41,075 nt of DNA from Thalassolituus sp. UBA674 (GTDB lineage Bacteria; Pseudomonadota; Gammaproteobacteria; Pseudomonadales; Oceanobacteraceae): NCBI GenBank assembly GCA_002298335.1, contig DBNK01000019.1, forward strand, positions 23,341 to 64,415, written 5' to 3'. The notes under the pieces are model-generated. The model was given only the letters and a program-made list of their open reading frames with translations, was not told the DNA's origin and did no database searches. Shown here piece after piece: positions 22,675-31,241 of the stretch (its first letter is position 1; each line of letters opens with the position of its first letter). A program made the translations under genes and the position numbers.

Positions 22675-23673
22675 ATGACGCTGACCAACATTGCCATGAT
22701 CGAACCCTGGATCAAAATCGCCAAAGGTGAAAACGTTGCAGAAAATATCCGCATTCTGCTCACGACCTTAGGCCTGCCTCTGGTAGGACTGCTGGTGTTC
22801 CTGATGCTGTGGCAGGTTGCCGCCAGCAACATTAATACCTCACTCGGTCAGTTCCCCGGACCGGTTGAAGCACTGGATCAGGCCAAAGGTCTGGTTTCTG
22901 AACACATCGCTGAGCGCGAAAAAGCCGAAGCTTTTTATGAGCGCCAGGAAGCCCGTAACGCAGAGCGCGTTGCCAACGATCCGGACTATGTGCCGAAGAT
23001 CCGTCCGTACACGGGTAAGCCAACCTATTTTGATCAGATCTTTACCAGTCTGATCACCGTAATGAGCGGTTTTTTACTGGCTTCGGCCATTGCCATTCCG
23101 CTGGGCATCATCATCGGTCTGAGCGCCAATCTGTACAGCGCGTTTAACCCGATTATCCAGATTTTAAAACCGGTATCGCCACTGGCGTGGCTGCCGATTG
23201 TCACCATGGTGGTATCCGCTCTGTATGTCAGCGATGACCCGATGGTGCCTAAATCGTTCGTGACCTCCATGATCACCGTCATGCTGTGTTCACTGTGGCC
23301 AACACTGATTAATACCGCAGTGGGTGTGGCATCTATTCCGAAAGATCTGGTGAACGTCTCCAAGGTACTGCGTCTGAGCTACCTCGAACACGTCATCAAA
23401 ATTGTACTGCCAGCGTCAGTGCCAATGGTATTTACCGGCCTGCGTCTGTCACTGGGTATCGCCTGGATGGTGCTGATCGCTGCAGAAATGCTGGCGCAGA
23501 ACCCGGGCCTCGGTAAATTCGTGTGGGATGAATTCCAGAACGGATCTTCCGACTCTCTGGGTCGCATCATGGTCGCGGTACTGACCATCGGTATTATCGG
23601 CTTCCTGCTCGACCGCGCCATGCTGATGATCCAGCGCCGCGTGTCTTGGGACAAAGCAGCTACCCTGCGTTAA
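22675..23673 (+). CDS. nrtB: Nitrate ABC transporter permease
   Basis: A 332-residue inner-membrane permease with an N-terminal helix (LVGLLVFLMLWQVAAS), a long charged linker (residues about 60-120) and the BPD_transp_1 core. The EAA-type loop is seen in NVSKVLRLSYLEHVIKIVLP then ASVPMVFTGLRLSLGIAWMV. The linker ends PYTGKPTYFDQIFTSL, as in gammaproteobacterial NrtB relatives. GGAG lies upstream of the ATG, and the gene is 52 bp after nrtA. It forms the channel for nitrate import with the ATPase. Confidence 0.92.
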   Translation: MTLTNIAMIEPWIKIAKGENVAENIRILLTTLGLPLVGLLVFLMLWQVAASNINTSLGQFPGPVEALDQAKGLVSEHIAEREKAEAFYERQEARNAERVANDPDYVPKIRPYTGKPTYFDQIFTSLITVMSGFLLASAIAIPLGIIIGLSANLYSAFNPIIQILKPVSPLAWLPIVTMVVSALYVSDDPMVPKSFVTSMITVMLCSLWPTLINTAVGVASIPKDLVNVSKVLRLSYLEHVIKIVLPASVPMVFTGLRLSLGIAWMVLIAAEMLAQNPGLGKFVWDEFQNGSSDSLGRIMVAVLTIGIIGFLLDRAMLMIQRRVSWDKAATLR

Positions 23674-23701
23674 TTCAGCAACGTCACTGAGGAGAATTGA
23701 T

Positions 23702-24550
23702 ATGAATAATCCGTTACTCGAAATCACCGGCGTTGGCATTGAATTTCCGACTCCGAAGGGCCCCTTCTGCGCACTGCAGAACGTCAACCTCAAGATTCAC
23801 AAAGGTGAATTTGTGTCCCTGATCGGACACTCCGGCTGCGGTAAATCCACTGTACTGAACATCGTTGCTGGTCTGTATCAGGCCACGACAGGCGGTGTTG
23901 TACTGGCGGGTAAAGAAGTGAATGAGCCGGGCCCGGAACGCGCGGTTGTGTTCCAGAACCACTCTCTGCTGCCATGGCTGACTGCCTATCAGAACGTTGA
24001 GCTCGCCGTGAAGCGCGTGTTCAAAGGCAAGAAAACCAAAGCCGAAATGAAAGACTGGATTGAGCACAACCTTGAGCTGGTGCACATGACGCACGCCCTG
24101 CACAAACGCCCGGACGAAATTTCCGGCGGTATGAAGCAGCGTGTCGGTATTGCCCGAGCTCTGGCCATGGAGCCTCAGGTTCTGCTGATGGATGAGCCGT
24201 TCGGTGCACTCGATGCTCTGACCCGTGCGCACCTGCAGGACTCGCTGATGGAGATCCAGAAAGAGCTGAACAACACCGTGATCATGATTACCCACGACGT
24301 TGACGAAGCGGTTCTGCTCTCTGACAAGATCGTGATGATGACCAATGGTCCGTCTGCCACTGTCGGCGAAATTCTGGATATCGAACTGGAGCGTCCACGT
24401 AACCGTATCCAGCTCGCGGATGATCCGACCTATAACCATTACCGTCACGAAGTACTGTCATTCCTTTATGAAAAGCAGCGCAAACCGGATACCGAAGCAC
24501 CCGCCAAGAAGGTGCAGGAAGATGAAAACAAGCAATCGGATGTGGCCTGA
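23702..24550 (+). CDS. nrtC: Nitrate ABC transporter ATP-binding protein
   Basis: A 282-residue ABC ATPase of the nitrate/sulfonate/taurine group. Walker A is GHSGCGKST (42-50), with Q-loop FQNHSLLPWL. The signature is ISGGMKQRVGIARAL, starting at residue 140, and Walker B is VLLMDEP (160-166). The H-loop is ITHDVDEA. It lacks the C-terminal NrtA-like domain of cyanobacterial NrtC, so it corresponds to NrtD/NasD-type short ATPases; the symbol follows common usage. GAGGAGAA lies before the ATG. It is 28 bp after nrtB. Confidence 0.92.
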   Translation: MNNPLLEITGVGIEFPTPKGPFCALQNVNLKIHKGEFVSLIGHSGCGKSTVLNIVAGLYQATTGGVVLAGKEVNEPGPERAVVFQNHSLLPWLTAYQNVELAVKRVFKGKKTKAEMKDWIEHNLELVHMTHALHKRPDEISGGMKQRVGIARALAMEPQVLLMDEPFGALDALTRAHLQDSLMEIQKELNNTVIMITHDVDEAVLLSDKIVMMTNGPSATVGEILDIELERPRNRIQLADDPTYNHYRHEVLSFLYEKQRKPDTEAPAKKVQEDENKQSDVA

Positions 24551-24668
24551 GTCAGGCAATAAAAACGTGCGCTTTTTATAACAGGAACTGGTCAGGATTC
24601 TGGCCTGACCTTCAGTGAGTCAATTAATTTTTTTATTAAAAATAACGGCTTGATTACAGGAGATAGCC

Positions 24669-25802
24669 ATGCACATGAAGAAGACCATTCTCGCCCTCGC
24701 AATTGGGGTTGCAGCACAGGGCGTCAGCGCGTACGAAACCGAATACGGTAATGTAATGGCGGACATTAAACTGCGTTATGAAAGCAACGATACTGACGAC
24801 GGTGTGAATGATGCCGGTAAAGGCCTGATCACCGACGCCGCCATCGGTTTTGAAACCAAAGCTTACTCAGGTTTCAAAGCACTGGCTGAGTACGAAATCG
24901 TGCAGCCACTGATTGACGACTATGCACCGGAAAACGCCGGTTACGACGTCATTGCTGACCCGGAAACCAAAGAGTGGAACCGTGCGCAGATCAGCTACAA
25001 AAACGAAGGCTTCGGTGCCGTTGTCGGCCGTCAGCGCATCATTCTGGATAATGCCCGTTTCGTGGGTAACGTCGGCTGGCGTCTGAATGAAGTGACCTAT
25101 GATGCAGCGACCTTCACCTACAGCAAAGACGCTCTGACAGCACACTTCTCTTACATTGATCAGCGCAACTTCCTGAACGGTACTGAACAGGATCAGTCTG
25201 ACCTGCTGTTCAACTTCGGCTACCAGACCGCGATCGGTAAATTCGTCGCCTTCGCCTACCTGCTGGAAAGCGAAGACAACGGTGCCGAAAACGACACCTA
25301 CGGTCTGAGCTACTCAGGCAATACCATGGTCAACGAAACCAAGCTGATTTACTCTGCCACTTACTCTCAGCAGGTAACTCCGGCGTATGAAACCAACTAC
25401 TTCGCTTTTGAAGGTGGTGCAGTTGTCAGTGGTGTGACTCTGGCGGCTGGTGCTGAAGTACTGGGCAGTGGTGAAACTGGTACTCCGGGCTTCTCCTTCC
25501 CATACGGCACCAACCACGCATTTAATGGTTGGGCGGATAAATTCCTGAGCACTCCTGAAAAAGGTCTGGAAGATAAATACCTGAAAGCGGCTACCAATGT
25601 TGCCGGTCTCGGTCTGCTCGGTTTCTACCACAAGTTTGACTCAGTACAGGACAGCGTAGACCTGGGTAGCGAACTTGATCTGCAGGCGGTTAAAGTTCTG
25701 AACAAGACCTACACCGTTGGTGCAAAATACGCTAACTACTCTGCTGGCGACGTTGGTGTGGATACCACCAAGTTCTGGCTGTGGGGTCAGGCTAAGTTCT
25801 GA
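24669..25802 (+). CDS. Alginate_exp-type outer-membrane porin of the nitrate operon
   Basis: A 377-residue beta-barrel protein. It has a signal peptide (residues 1-21, ending VSA), alternating amphipathic strands (DIKLRYESND, FKALAEYEIV, AQISYKNEGFGAVVGRQRII) and the terminal QAKF with C-terminal Phe. The family looks like the alginate-export type barrel, whose members often accompany nitrate transporters in marine bacteria. It likely passes nitrate across the outer membrane; that role is inferred from context. An ACAGGAGATAGCC ribosome site precedes the start. Codon bias is strong, as in nrtA. A GGTCAGG/CCTGACC hairpin (24590-24610) lies between nrtC and this gene and may set its relative expression. 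Confidence 0.85.
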   Translation: MHMKKTILALAIGVAAQGVSAYETEYGNVMADIKLRYESNDTDDGVNDAGKGLITDAAIGFETKAYSGFKALAEYEIVQPLIDDYAPENAGYDVIADPETKEWNRAQISYKNEGFGAVVGRQRIILDNARFVGNVGWRLNEVTYDAATFTYSKDALTAHFSYIDQRNFLNGTEQDQSDLLFNFGYQTAIGKFVAFAYLLESEDNGAENDTYGLSYSGNTMVNETKLIYSATYSQQVTPAYETNYFAFEGGAVVSGVTLAAGAEVLGSGETGTPGFSFPYGTNHAFNGWADKFLSTPEKGLEDKYLKAATNVAGLGLLGFYHKFDSVQDSVDLGSELDLQAVKVLNKTYTVGAKYANYSAGDVGVDTTKFWLWGQAKF

Positions 25803-25979
25803 TTCCTGACAAGTTCTCTGGCGGGTTTACGGTTTTTTCCCGCTGAAGAAACGCAGAGAGTGGCAGGTCCACTCTCTGCACTTCTCAGGTATGGCCTTTC
25901 CCCTGGACGTACCTGAGAAACTCCCCTGGCAGGGAACCGGTAAATGACATGTCACAAGCGTGTCGGTTTACCACCATGT
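25803..25979 (+). other. Structured intergenic RNA region between porin and reductase
   Basis: Three stem-loops follow one another. The first is GCAGAGAGTGG-CAGGT-CCACTCTCTGC (25853-25879), 11 bp and perfect. The second pairs TTCTCAGGTA (25882-25891) with TACCTGAGAA (25910-25919), 10 bp around 18 nt. The third is GGTAAA-GACA...TGTC-TTTACC (25939-25972). None is followed by a T tract. A terminator follows at once (25980). No ANTAR hexaloop pair is evident. This could be an attenuation leader of the reductase gene or a stabilising 3' end of the nrt-porin mRNA. Confidence 0.6.
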
Positions 25980-26007
25980 ACGGCCGGAGTATTTCCGGCC
26001 GTTTTTT
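25980..26007 (+). terminator. Rho-independent terminator just before the reductase gene
   Basis: ACGGCCGG-AGTATTT-CCGGCCGT (25980-26002) is followed by T (26002-26007). It lies only 18 bp before the ATG at 26026, so it may be a conditional leader terminator as well as the end of the porin transcript. Confidence 0.85.
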
Positions 26008-26025
26008 ATGATTTGAGATACATGC

Positions 26026-27273
26026 ATGAACGGAAAAATACTGGCAATCATTGGTAACGGGATGGCCTGTAACCGGGTGCTCGAAGAGCTGGGTGAACAC
26101 CATCCGTATCAGCGGATTCTCATCATGGGTGATGAAAGCATCCCCCATTACAACCGCATTATGCTGTCTCCACTGCTGGCAGAAGAAACCACTCTGCCTG
26201 CCATTACTCCGCACGAGCCGTCCTGGTATCAGCAGCGGAGAACCGAAGTATTACTCAATCAGACGGTCAATAATCTCGATATCCGCGAGCGTCAGCTGAC
26301 GACGGATAAAGGCGTGGTTATTCAGTTTGATGACCTGATTTTTGCAACCGGCAGCCGCTCTTTTATTCCGCCGGTTCCGGGAGCGGATCACCCCGATGTG
26401 ATTGGCTTCCGCACTATGAGCGATGTGGACCGCATGCTGGAAAAAATGCCCGGCCTGAAACAGGCTGTGGTCATTGGCGCGGGTCTGCTGGGCGTTGAGG
26501 CCGCTGTTGGTCTCCGCCATCACGGCATTGACGTCACCCTGCTGCACCGCAACCCGGTACTGATGAACCGGCAGCTGGATGCCACCGCCAGCGGTATTCT
26601 GGAACGTGAACTCACCAACCGTGGCATCCACGTAATGACGGGTGTCTCACCGGAAGAAATTCTGAGCGATAGCGACGCTATTTCTGCCGTCCGTGTTCTG
26701 ACCAGAGATGGCGTACAGTCGCTGCCCGCACAGCTGGTGATTTTCGCCACCGGCATTACCCCGAATGCCGAATTAGCCAAAGAAGCCGGTATAACCACCG
26801 GACGCGGAATCGCCGTAAACAGCCAGATGCAGACCTCAGAAGCGGGTATTTATGCCCTTGGTGAATGCTGCGAGTTCGACGGCAATACCTATGGTCTTGT
26901 TGCACCCATCTGGGACCAGGCCAAAGTGCTGGCTAAGCAGTTAATGTCACCGTCAGAGTCTGATCTGCATTACCTCGAACGTACACATCTGACCAAACTC
27001 AAAGTGTCCGGGCTGGATGTGCACAGCATCGGCGAATTCAACGCCCCGGATGACAGCTGCGACGTGCTCACCCTCGAAGATCTGACGATGGGCGTTTACA
27101 AAAAGCTCATTCTGAAAAATGACCGGATTATCGGTGTGTTATGCGTTGGCGATGTCAGTGACAGCCATTGGTTTTACGATCTGATGGTGTCGGATATTGA
27201 TGTGACACCCTTCCGCGAAAATCTGATATTTGGCGAAGGGTACTGCGAGGAATTTGAGCGGGATACGGCCTGA
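26026..27273 (+). CDS. FAD-dependent NAD(P)H reductase, NirB/NasB N-terminal type
   Basis: A 415-residue pyridine nucleotide-disulfide reductase family protein resembling the FAD/NADH half of NirB and the electron-transfer subunit of assimilatory nitrate reductase. The FAD motif is IIGNGMACNRVLEEL, followed by PHYNRIMLSPLLA as in NirB. The ATGSRSFIPPVPG block and the NADH motif VVIGAGLLGVEAAVGL come next, then FATGITPNAELA and GIYALGECCEFDG. The C-terminal 90 residues correspond to the NirB linker region; no [2Fe-2S], sirohaem or 4Fe-4S domain follows. It probably supplies electrons for nitrate or nitrite reduction. The next gene is on the opposite strand, so its catalytic partner is not here. 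Confidence 0.85.
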   Translation: MNGKILAIIGNGMACNRVLEELGEHHPYQRILIMGDESIPHYNRIMLSPLLAEETTLPAITPHEPSWYQQRRTEVLLNQTVNNLDIRERQLTTDKGVVIQFDDLIFATGSRSFIPPVPGADHPDVIGFRTMSDVDRMLEKMPGLKQAVVIGAGLLGVEAAVGLRHHGIDVTLLHRNPVLMNRQLDATASGILERELTNRGIHVMTGVSPEEILSDSDAISAVRVLTRDGVQSLPAQLVIFATGITPNAELAKEAGITTGRGIAVNSQMQTSEAGIYALGECCEFDGNTYGLVAPIWDQAKVLAKQLMSPSESDLHYLERTHLTKLKVSGLDVHSIGEFNAPDDSCDVLTLEDLTMGVYKKLILKNDRIIGVLCVGDVSDSHWFYDLMVSDIDVTPFRENLIFGEGYCEEFERDTA

Positions 27274-27339
27274 AGTAGCCGGGACTACCTTTATTCCGCG
27301 GCTTAAAATACCGTCATCCCGCATTGTCAGCCGCTGAAA

Positions 27340-28143
27340 TTACTCCGGCGCCCAGCGGTACATGGCCGAGCGCTTGTTCACAATGCTCAGATCATAAATC
27401 TTTGAACTCGCACGTCCCGCCAGACCGTAACACACCATCAGCGGAATCAGGTGTTCTTCACGCGGGTGATTGAAGCGTGCGGCCGGTGCCTTTTCCCACT
27501 CGATCAGGCGTTGCGCACGCTCACTTTCCGGTAACGCCGTATCGCCACAGGTCTGGTTCAGCCATTCGGCAAACGCCTGATTCATCTGGCGGATTTCCGG
27601 AGTCTCCGGCGTAAAAAACGCACGCATGTTATGGAATGAAAACCCCGAGCCGATGATCAGCAGGTTATCGTAGTTCAGGCCCCGCAGTGCTTCACCAATA
27701 CGGATATGTTCAGCGGCATCTAGCCCTTTCTTCAGCGACAGCTGAATGGTGGGAATATCCGCTTCCGGGTACAAGAGTTTCAGCGGCACAAACACGCCGT
27801 GATCCAGTCCACGCTGACCATCACTCTTGGCCGGAATTCCGGCAACCGTGAGCACATCCATCACCTGCTGGGCCAGTTCCGGCTCGCCCGGACACGGGTA
27901 TTGAATGTGGTAAGACTCTTCCGGAAAGCCATAGTAATCGTAAAAAAGCGACGGATTGGCCGCAGTCGTGACCGTCGGAATGGTCGCTTCCCAGTGCGCA
28001 CTGACCACCAGAATGGCATCAGGCTTGCGCAGCTCCCCGTTCATTGCCGTAAGACACTGAACCATTTCCCGGTGTCCCGGGTCTCCCAGCAAAGGCAGTG
28101 GACCACCACCGTGCGACACAAAAAGAACATCCGCCTGACTCAT
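27340..28143 (-). CDS. LigB-family extradiol dioxygenase (4,5-DOPA dioxygenase type)
   Basis: A 267-residue protein of the class III extradiol dioxygenase family, DODA/YgiD group. Metal-binding His residues are visible in FVSHGGGPLPLL, VVSAHWEA, GLDHGVFVPLKLLYP and GSGFSFHNMR. Family enzymes bind zinc or iron and open catechol rings; the substrate here is unknown. The frame is open to 28194, but the family N-terminus and GGGAGA before the ATG at 28143 favour this start. It is divergent from the OYE-family gene, with a 164-bp shared promoter region. Confidence 0.9.
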   Translation of the reverse strand: MSQADVLFVSHGGGPLPLLGDPGHREMVQCLTAMNGELRKPDAILVVSAHWEATIPTVTTAANPSLFYDYYGFPEESYHIQYPCPGEPELAQQVMDVLTVAGIPAKSDGQRGLDHGVFVPLKLLYPEADIPTIQLSLKKGLDAAEHIRIGEALRGLNYDNLLIIGSGFSFHNMRAFFTPETPEIRQMNQAFAEWLNQTCGDTALPESERAQRLIEWEKAPAARFNHPREEHLIPLMVCYGLAGRASSKIYDLSIVNKRSAMYRWAPE

Positions 28144-28307
28144 GGGTACTCTCCCGAATTTTCCTTCTGATATTCTGGCCCAGTGAACGGACATTTTCCA
28201 AAAAGATTATCAGGGAGAAAGTACAACAGACTGTTGCAATCTGAGGGCTGAACAAACCGCCTCAGGCGCGTCATAGTGTTCTTCACAGGACAATAAGGGG
28301 AAACACT

Positions 28308-29381
28308 ATGACCTCGGTTAATTCGCTCTTCACGCCCATCCGTCTGGGTGATCTGGATCTGGCCAACCGCATCATCATGGCCCCGCTCACCCGTTGCCGT
28401 GCTCCGGGCCATATGCCCAATGAACTGATGCAGGAGTACTACCGCCAGCGTGCCGGTGCCGGTCTGATCATCACTGAATGCACCATGGTGATGGAAGACA
28501 CCTCTGCCTTTGCCTATGAGCCGGGCATCTACAATCAGGAACAGATTGCTGCCTGGAAAAAGATCACCGATGCCGTGCATGAAGCCGGAGGCAAGATCTT
28601 TATGCAGATCTGGCACGCCGGACGTGCCGCTCACCCGAAGCTGAATGGCGGTAAAAAGTCGGTTTCCGCCGCTGCCATCGCTATTGAAGGCGGCGCCACC
28701 ACACCGCTCGGCCATCTCGACTACACCACCCCGGAAGCCCTGAGCGAACAAGGCATTGCCGAGGTGGTTGCCGGTTTCCGTCAAGGCGCTGAGAATGCCA
28801 AAGAAGCAGGCTTTGACGGTGTCGAGATCCACGCCGCTAATGGTTATCTGATTGACCAGTTCCTGCGGGATGGCAGTAACCCACGCGATGACCTCTACGG
28901 TGGCTCCTGGCATAACCGTGTGCGCTTCCTGTCCGAGATCATTGATGCCGTGGCCGAGGTCTGGACACACCACCGTGTGGGCGTCCGTCTGTCTCCTCTC
29001 AACAGTTACAACGGCATGCAGGACAGTAACCCGGAAGCGCTGGTACGTTATCTGTGCGCGCATCTGAACCCGATGGATCTCGCCTACCTGCACATTATGC
29101 GCAGTGACTTCCTCGGCCGTCAGGGCGGTGACGTCATCACCATCGCCAGCGAACTCTACAAAGGCAACCTGATGGTGAATATGGGTTACAGCCCGGAAGA
29201 AGCCGCCGAAACCATCGCGGCCAACCGCGCAGATATGGTCGCCTTCGGCGTGCCCTTTATTGCCAACCCGGATTACCCGGAACGTATCCGTACCGGCGCC
29301 GGATTCAATAACCCGGATCCGGATACCTTCTATACCCCGGGCGCCAAGGGCTATACCGACTACCCGGCTCTGTCCGATTAA
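28308..29381 (+). CDS. Old Yellow Enzyme family NADH:flavin oxidoreductase (NemA-like)
   Basis: A 357-residue TIM-barrel flavoprotein. It has the OYE landmarks LFTPIRLGDLDLANRIIMAP then LTRCRA, MQIWHAGRAAHP, and the active-site pair His175/Asn178 in IHAANGYLIDQFLRDGSNPR followed by DDLYGGS. Members reduce activated alkenes, N-ethylmaleimide or nitro compounds using NAD(P)H; the physiological substrate is unknown. AAGGGG lies before the ATG. A 10-bp hairpin GTGGTGCGCA/TGCGCACCAC (29397-29420) follows the stop but lacks a T tract. Confidence 0.92.
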   Translation: MTSVNSLFTPIRLGDLDLANRIIMAPLTRCRAPGHMPNELMQEYYRQRAGAGLIITECTMVMEDTSAFAYEPGIYNQEQIAAWKKITDAVHEAGGKIFMQIWHAGRAAHPKLNGGKKSVSAAAIAIEGGATTPLGHLDYTTPEALSEQGIAEVVAGFRQGAENAKEAGFDGVEIHAANGYLIDQFLRDGSNPRDDLYGGSWHNRVRFLSEIIDAVAEVWTHHRVGVRLSPLNSYNGMQDSNPEALVRYLCAHLNPMDLAYLHIMRSDFLGRQGGDVITIASELYKGNLMVNMGYSPEEAAETIAANRADMVAFGVPFIANPDYPERIRTGAGFNNPDPDTFYTPGAKGYTDYPALSD

Positions 29382-29575
29382 ACGGGCCGGTTCTGAGTGG
29401 TGCGCATTACTGCGCACCACGACCTGAGGGCACTGTATTTCCTATAACTGCACTTCCTGTTTTGTTGAGGATGATTGCAGCTTATTGCAGCGCCCCGCTT
29501 TTAAACTTGCCCCGTGTGCAATATCTGGTCAGGATACCCGTCAGGTAAAGTCTGCACGGCACCGGGGGCGCACGC

Positions 29576-30439
29576 ATGAATTTCAAAGGACTGACCGCAG
29601 GTTTATGCCTGTTATTCTCCGCACCGCATGCAGGCGCTGAACTGGCCGACGTCCCCTCCGGCTGCAGCAGCTTCGATTACCGCAATCTCCAGCCTTATTA
29701 CATTACGTCTGCCGACCAGTTCGGGCTCTCCTACTTCATCTCGCCATCACCGGAAGACCGGAAAACAGGCCTTGGGAATGTTATTTTTACCCTGATTGAT
29801 GCATACCGGAACCAATACATCCACAGCGCCAACGAGGTAGTGAATACAGACGTTCTGTACACCATTCACCTGCTGGGAGAAGGACAGTACTGTCCTGTCC
29901 ATATAGGCCAGCACTGGCTGGAACAGGATGGTCAATACGCCCTGCTGGATGACAATGAATTCAGCAAACTGAAGAAACTGCTGGAATGGCGCCGTAACCG
30001 CGAACGCGACCCACACGAAGACCCCAACATCTACCGCTCGGTTGAGCACCGTATCCGCGCCATGCTGGAGCAAGAATGGACCCCATCCGTACAGGACTGG
30101 TACGCAGAACAGAGTGAATCAACTCAGAAAGACAACAGCGCCACAGAAACACCACAACAACCAGAACAAACACCGGTCGCGGAACAAAGCCAGCACACAG
30201 CTTCCCTTGTTACAGCACCGGTTGGACAGTGGCGCTCAGAACCGGATAAAACAGACAAACAAAGCACCGCCAAAGTAATTTATTTTCCGCCGCCGCAAAC
30301 CGCCGGAAATAACACTCCGAATAAAGACACCACTATACCTGCCGTGCACTGGGTCGTCCGGGCTCTGCTGGCTTCACTGGTGCTGATCATGGCTCTGCTG
30401 GCCTTTATTATGTGGAAGATATTCCGGACTGGGGGGTAG
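29576..30439 (+). CDS. Exported, C-terminally anchored protein of unknown function
   Basis: A 287-residue protein that I do not recognise. A signal peptide (residues 1-21, ending HAGA) is followed by a globular domain of about 150 residues with Cys30 and Cys104 (possible disulfide), in SGCSSFDYRN and EGQYCPVHIG. A low-complexity Gln/Thr/Pro/Glu linker spans residues 180-215. The C-terminal transmembrane helix (WVVRALLASLVLIMALLAFI) is followed by MWKIFRTGG. The architecture suggests an inner-membrane-anchored periplasmic domain on a flexible tether. It has no operon partner and no clear Shine-Dalgarno (GGGGGCGC near the start). Confidence 0.7.
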   Translation: MNFKGLTAGLCLLFSAPHAGAELADVPSGCSSFDYRNLQPYYITSADQFGLSYFISPSPEDRKTGLGNVIFTLIDAYRNQYIHSANEVVNTDVLYTIHLLGEGQYCPVHIGQHWLEQDGQYALLDDNEFSKLKKLLEWRRNRERDPHEDPNIYRSVEHRIRAMLEQEWTPSVQDWYAEQSESTQKDNSATETPQQPEQTPVAEQSQHTASLVTAPVGQWRSEPDKTDKQSTAKVIYFPPPQTAGNNTPNKDTTIPAVHWVVRALLASLVLIMALLAFIMWKIFRTGG

Positions 30440-30528
30440 GATTTTCAGAGGCTGCTATCGGGTGAGTACATGGTACCTCAATGGCCTTAGAATCTAGTGA
30501 GACAGGAGAAATCATCTGTCCGCCAGAG

Positions 30529-31155
30529 TTATCTGTCAGCATCACATTCTTCTATAAGCAACGGAACAGCTATCCATTCCTCAAAAGAGCTTCTAGCCGA
30601 ATAAACCCGTACCAGCGCTTTCACTGGAAATGCCAAATGATTGATAACTGAACCAACGAGGTCAGGAAATTTCTCTACGCCAGAAGAGAAATACTCCTTG
30701 TTAGTGATAAGTGCAAATTTTTGTTCATCCTCTGATGAGAGCTGCCAATAACTCTCTTTCTTTACCAGTTCTTTCCTCTCTGGTCTTTGCCTCATAGATT
30801 CACCAATAAGTGTAAATGTTCTACGGGATCGTGAAACTTCAACACTTGTGGCTGAAAGAACTCCAGTAACCCAACATGTCATAGATGCTTGTTTATACTC
30901 AAAAATAGCAGAATTAAAATTTTCGTACGTTAAAATATCACTTTTAAGTTCTTTGAACATTTGGATAGCAGAAACAGAGTAAGCTTTGCTTTCAACCGAG
31001 CTAGCGTTAGCACTAAAAAGGGGAATCTGCACCCCCGCATTCAGTCCTTCGGTTCGAGTTATAATCGATTGAGGACTAACTCCTTTCTCAGACTCATATA
31101 GCGAACTTATGAACTCACGATCAAGATATAGCAAACGTTCTAGTATACTTCCCAT
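30529..31155 (-). CDS. Unknown protein of an AT-rich two-gene module
   Basis: A 208-residue cytoplasmic-looking protein. The N-terminus SILERLLYLDREFISSLYES recalls DUF6414-like proteins, which begin with a YLD-type strand-helix; this likeness is from memory and weak. The middle has IQMFKELKSDILTYENF, and the C-terminal strands FPVKALVRVYSARSSFEEWI then AVPLLIEE look like a folded beta core. The frame extends to 31218, but GAGGGG before the ATG at 31155 favours that start. It is AT-rich compared with ybbP and the OYE gene, follows the HEPN-like gene on the same strand, and is probably co-transcribed with it. Confidence 0.65.
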   Translation of the reverse strand: MGSILERLLYLDREFISSLYESEKGVSPQSIITRTEGLNAGVQIPLFSANASSVESKAYSVSAIQMFKELKSDILTYENFNSAIFEYKQASMTCWVTGVLSATSVEVSRSRRTFTLIGESMRQRPERKELVKKESYWQLSSEDEQKFALITNKEYFSSGVEKFPDLVGSVINHLAFPVKALVRVYSARSSFEEWIAVPLLIEECDADR

Positions 31156-31241
31156 GGCCCCTCTCTTTGAGCTAACACCGTTTTCTAAGGAAAAGTGAGA
31201 GCAACACGTGAATTTCATCCGATAACGGTGATTTTCTAAGA

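Noticed and set aside
25853..25972. ANTAR hexaloop hairpins in the second leader
   Set aside because: The loops are 5, 18 and 11 nt and no A1/G4 six-base loop pair is found, unlike the leader at 21117-21173.
28140..29420. Minus-strand open frame of 426 codons opposite the OYE gene
   Set aside because: Antisense shadow of a gene with clear OYE motifs.
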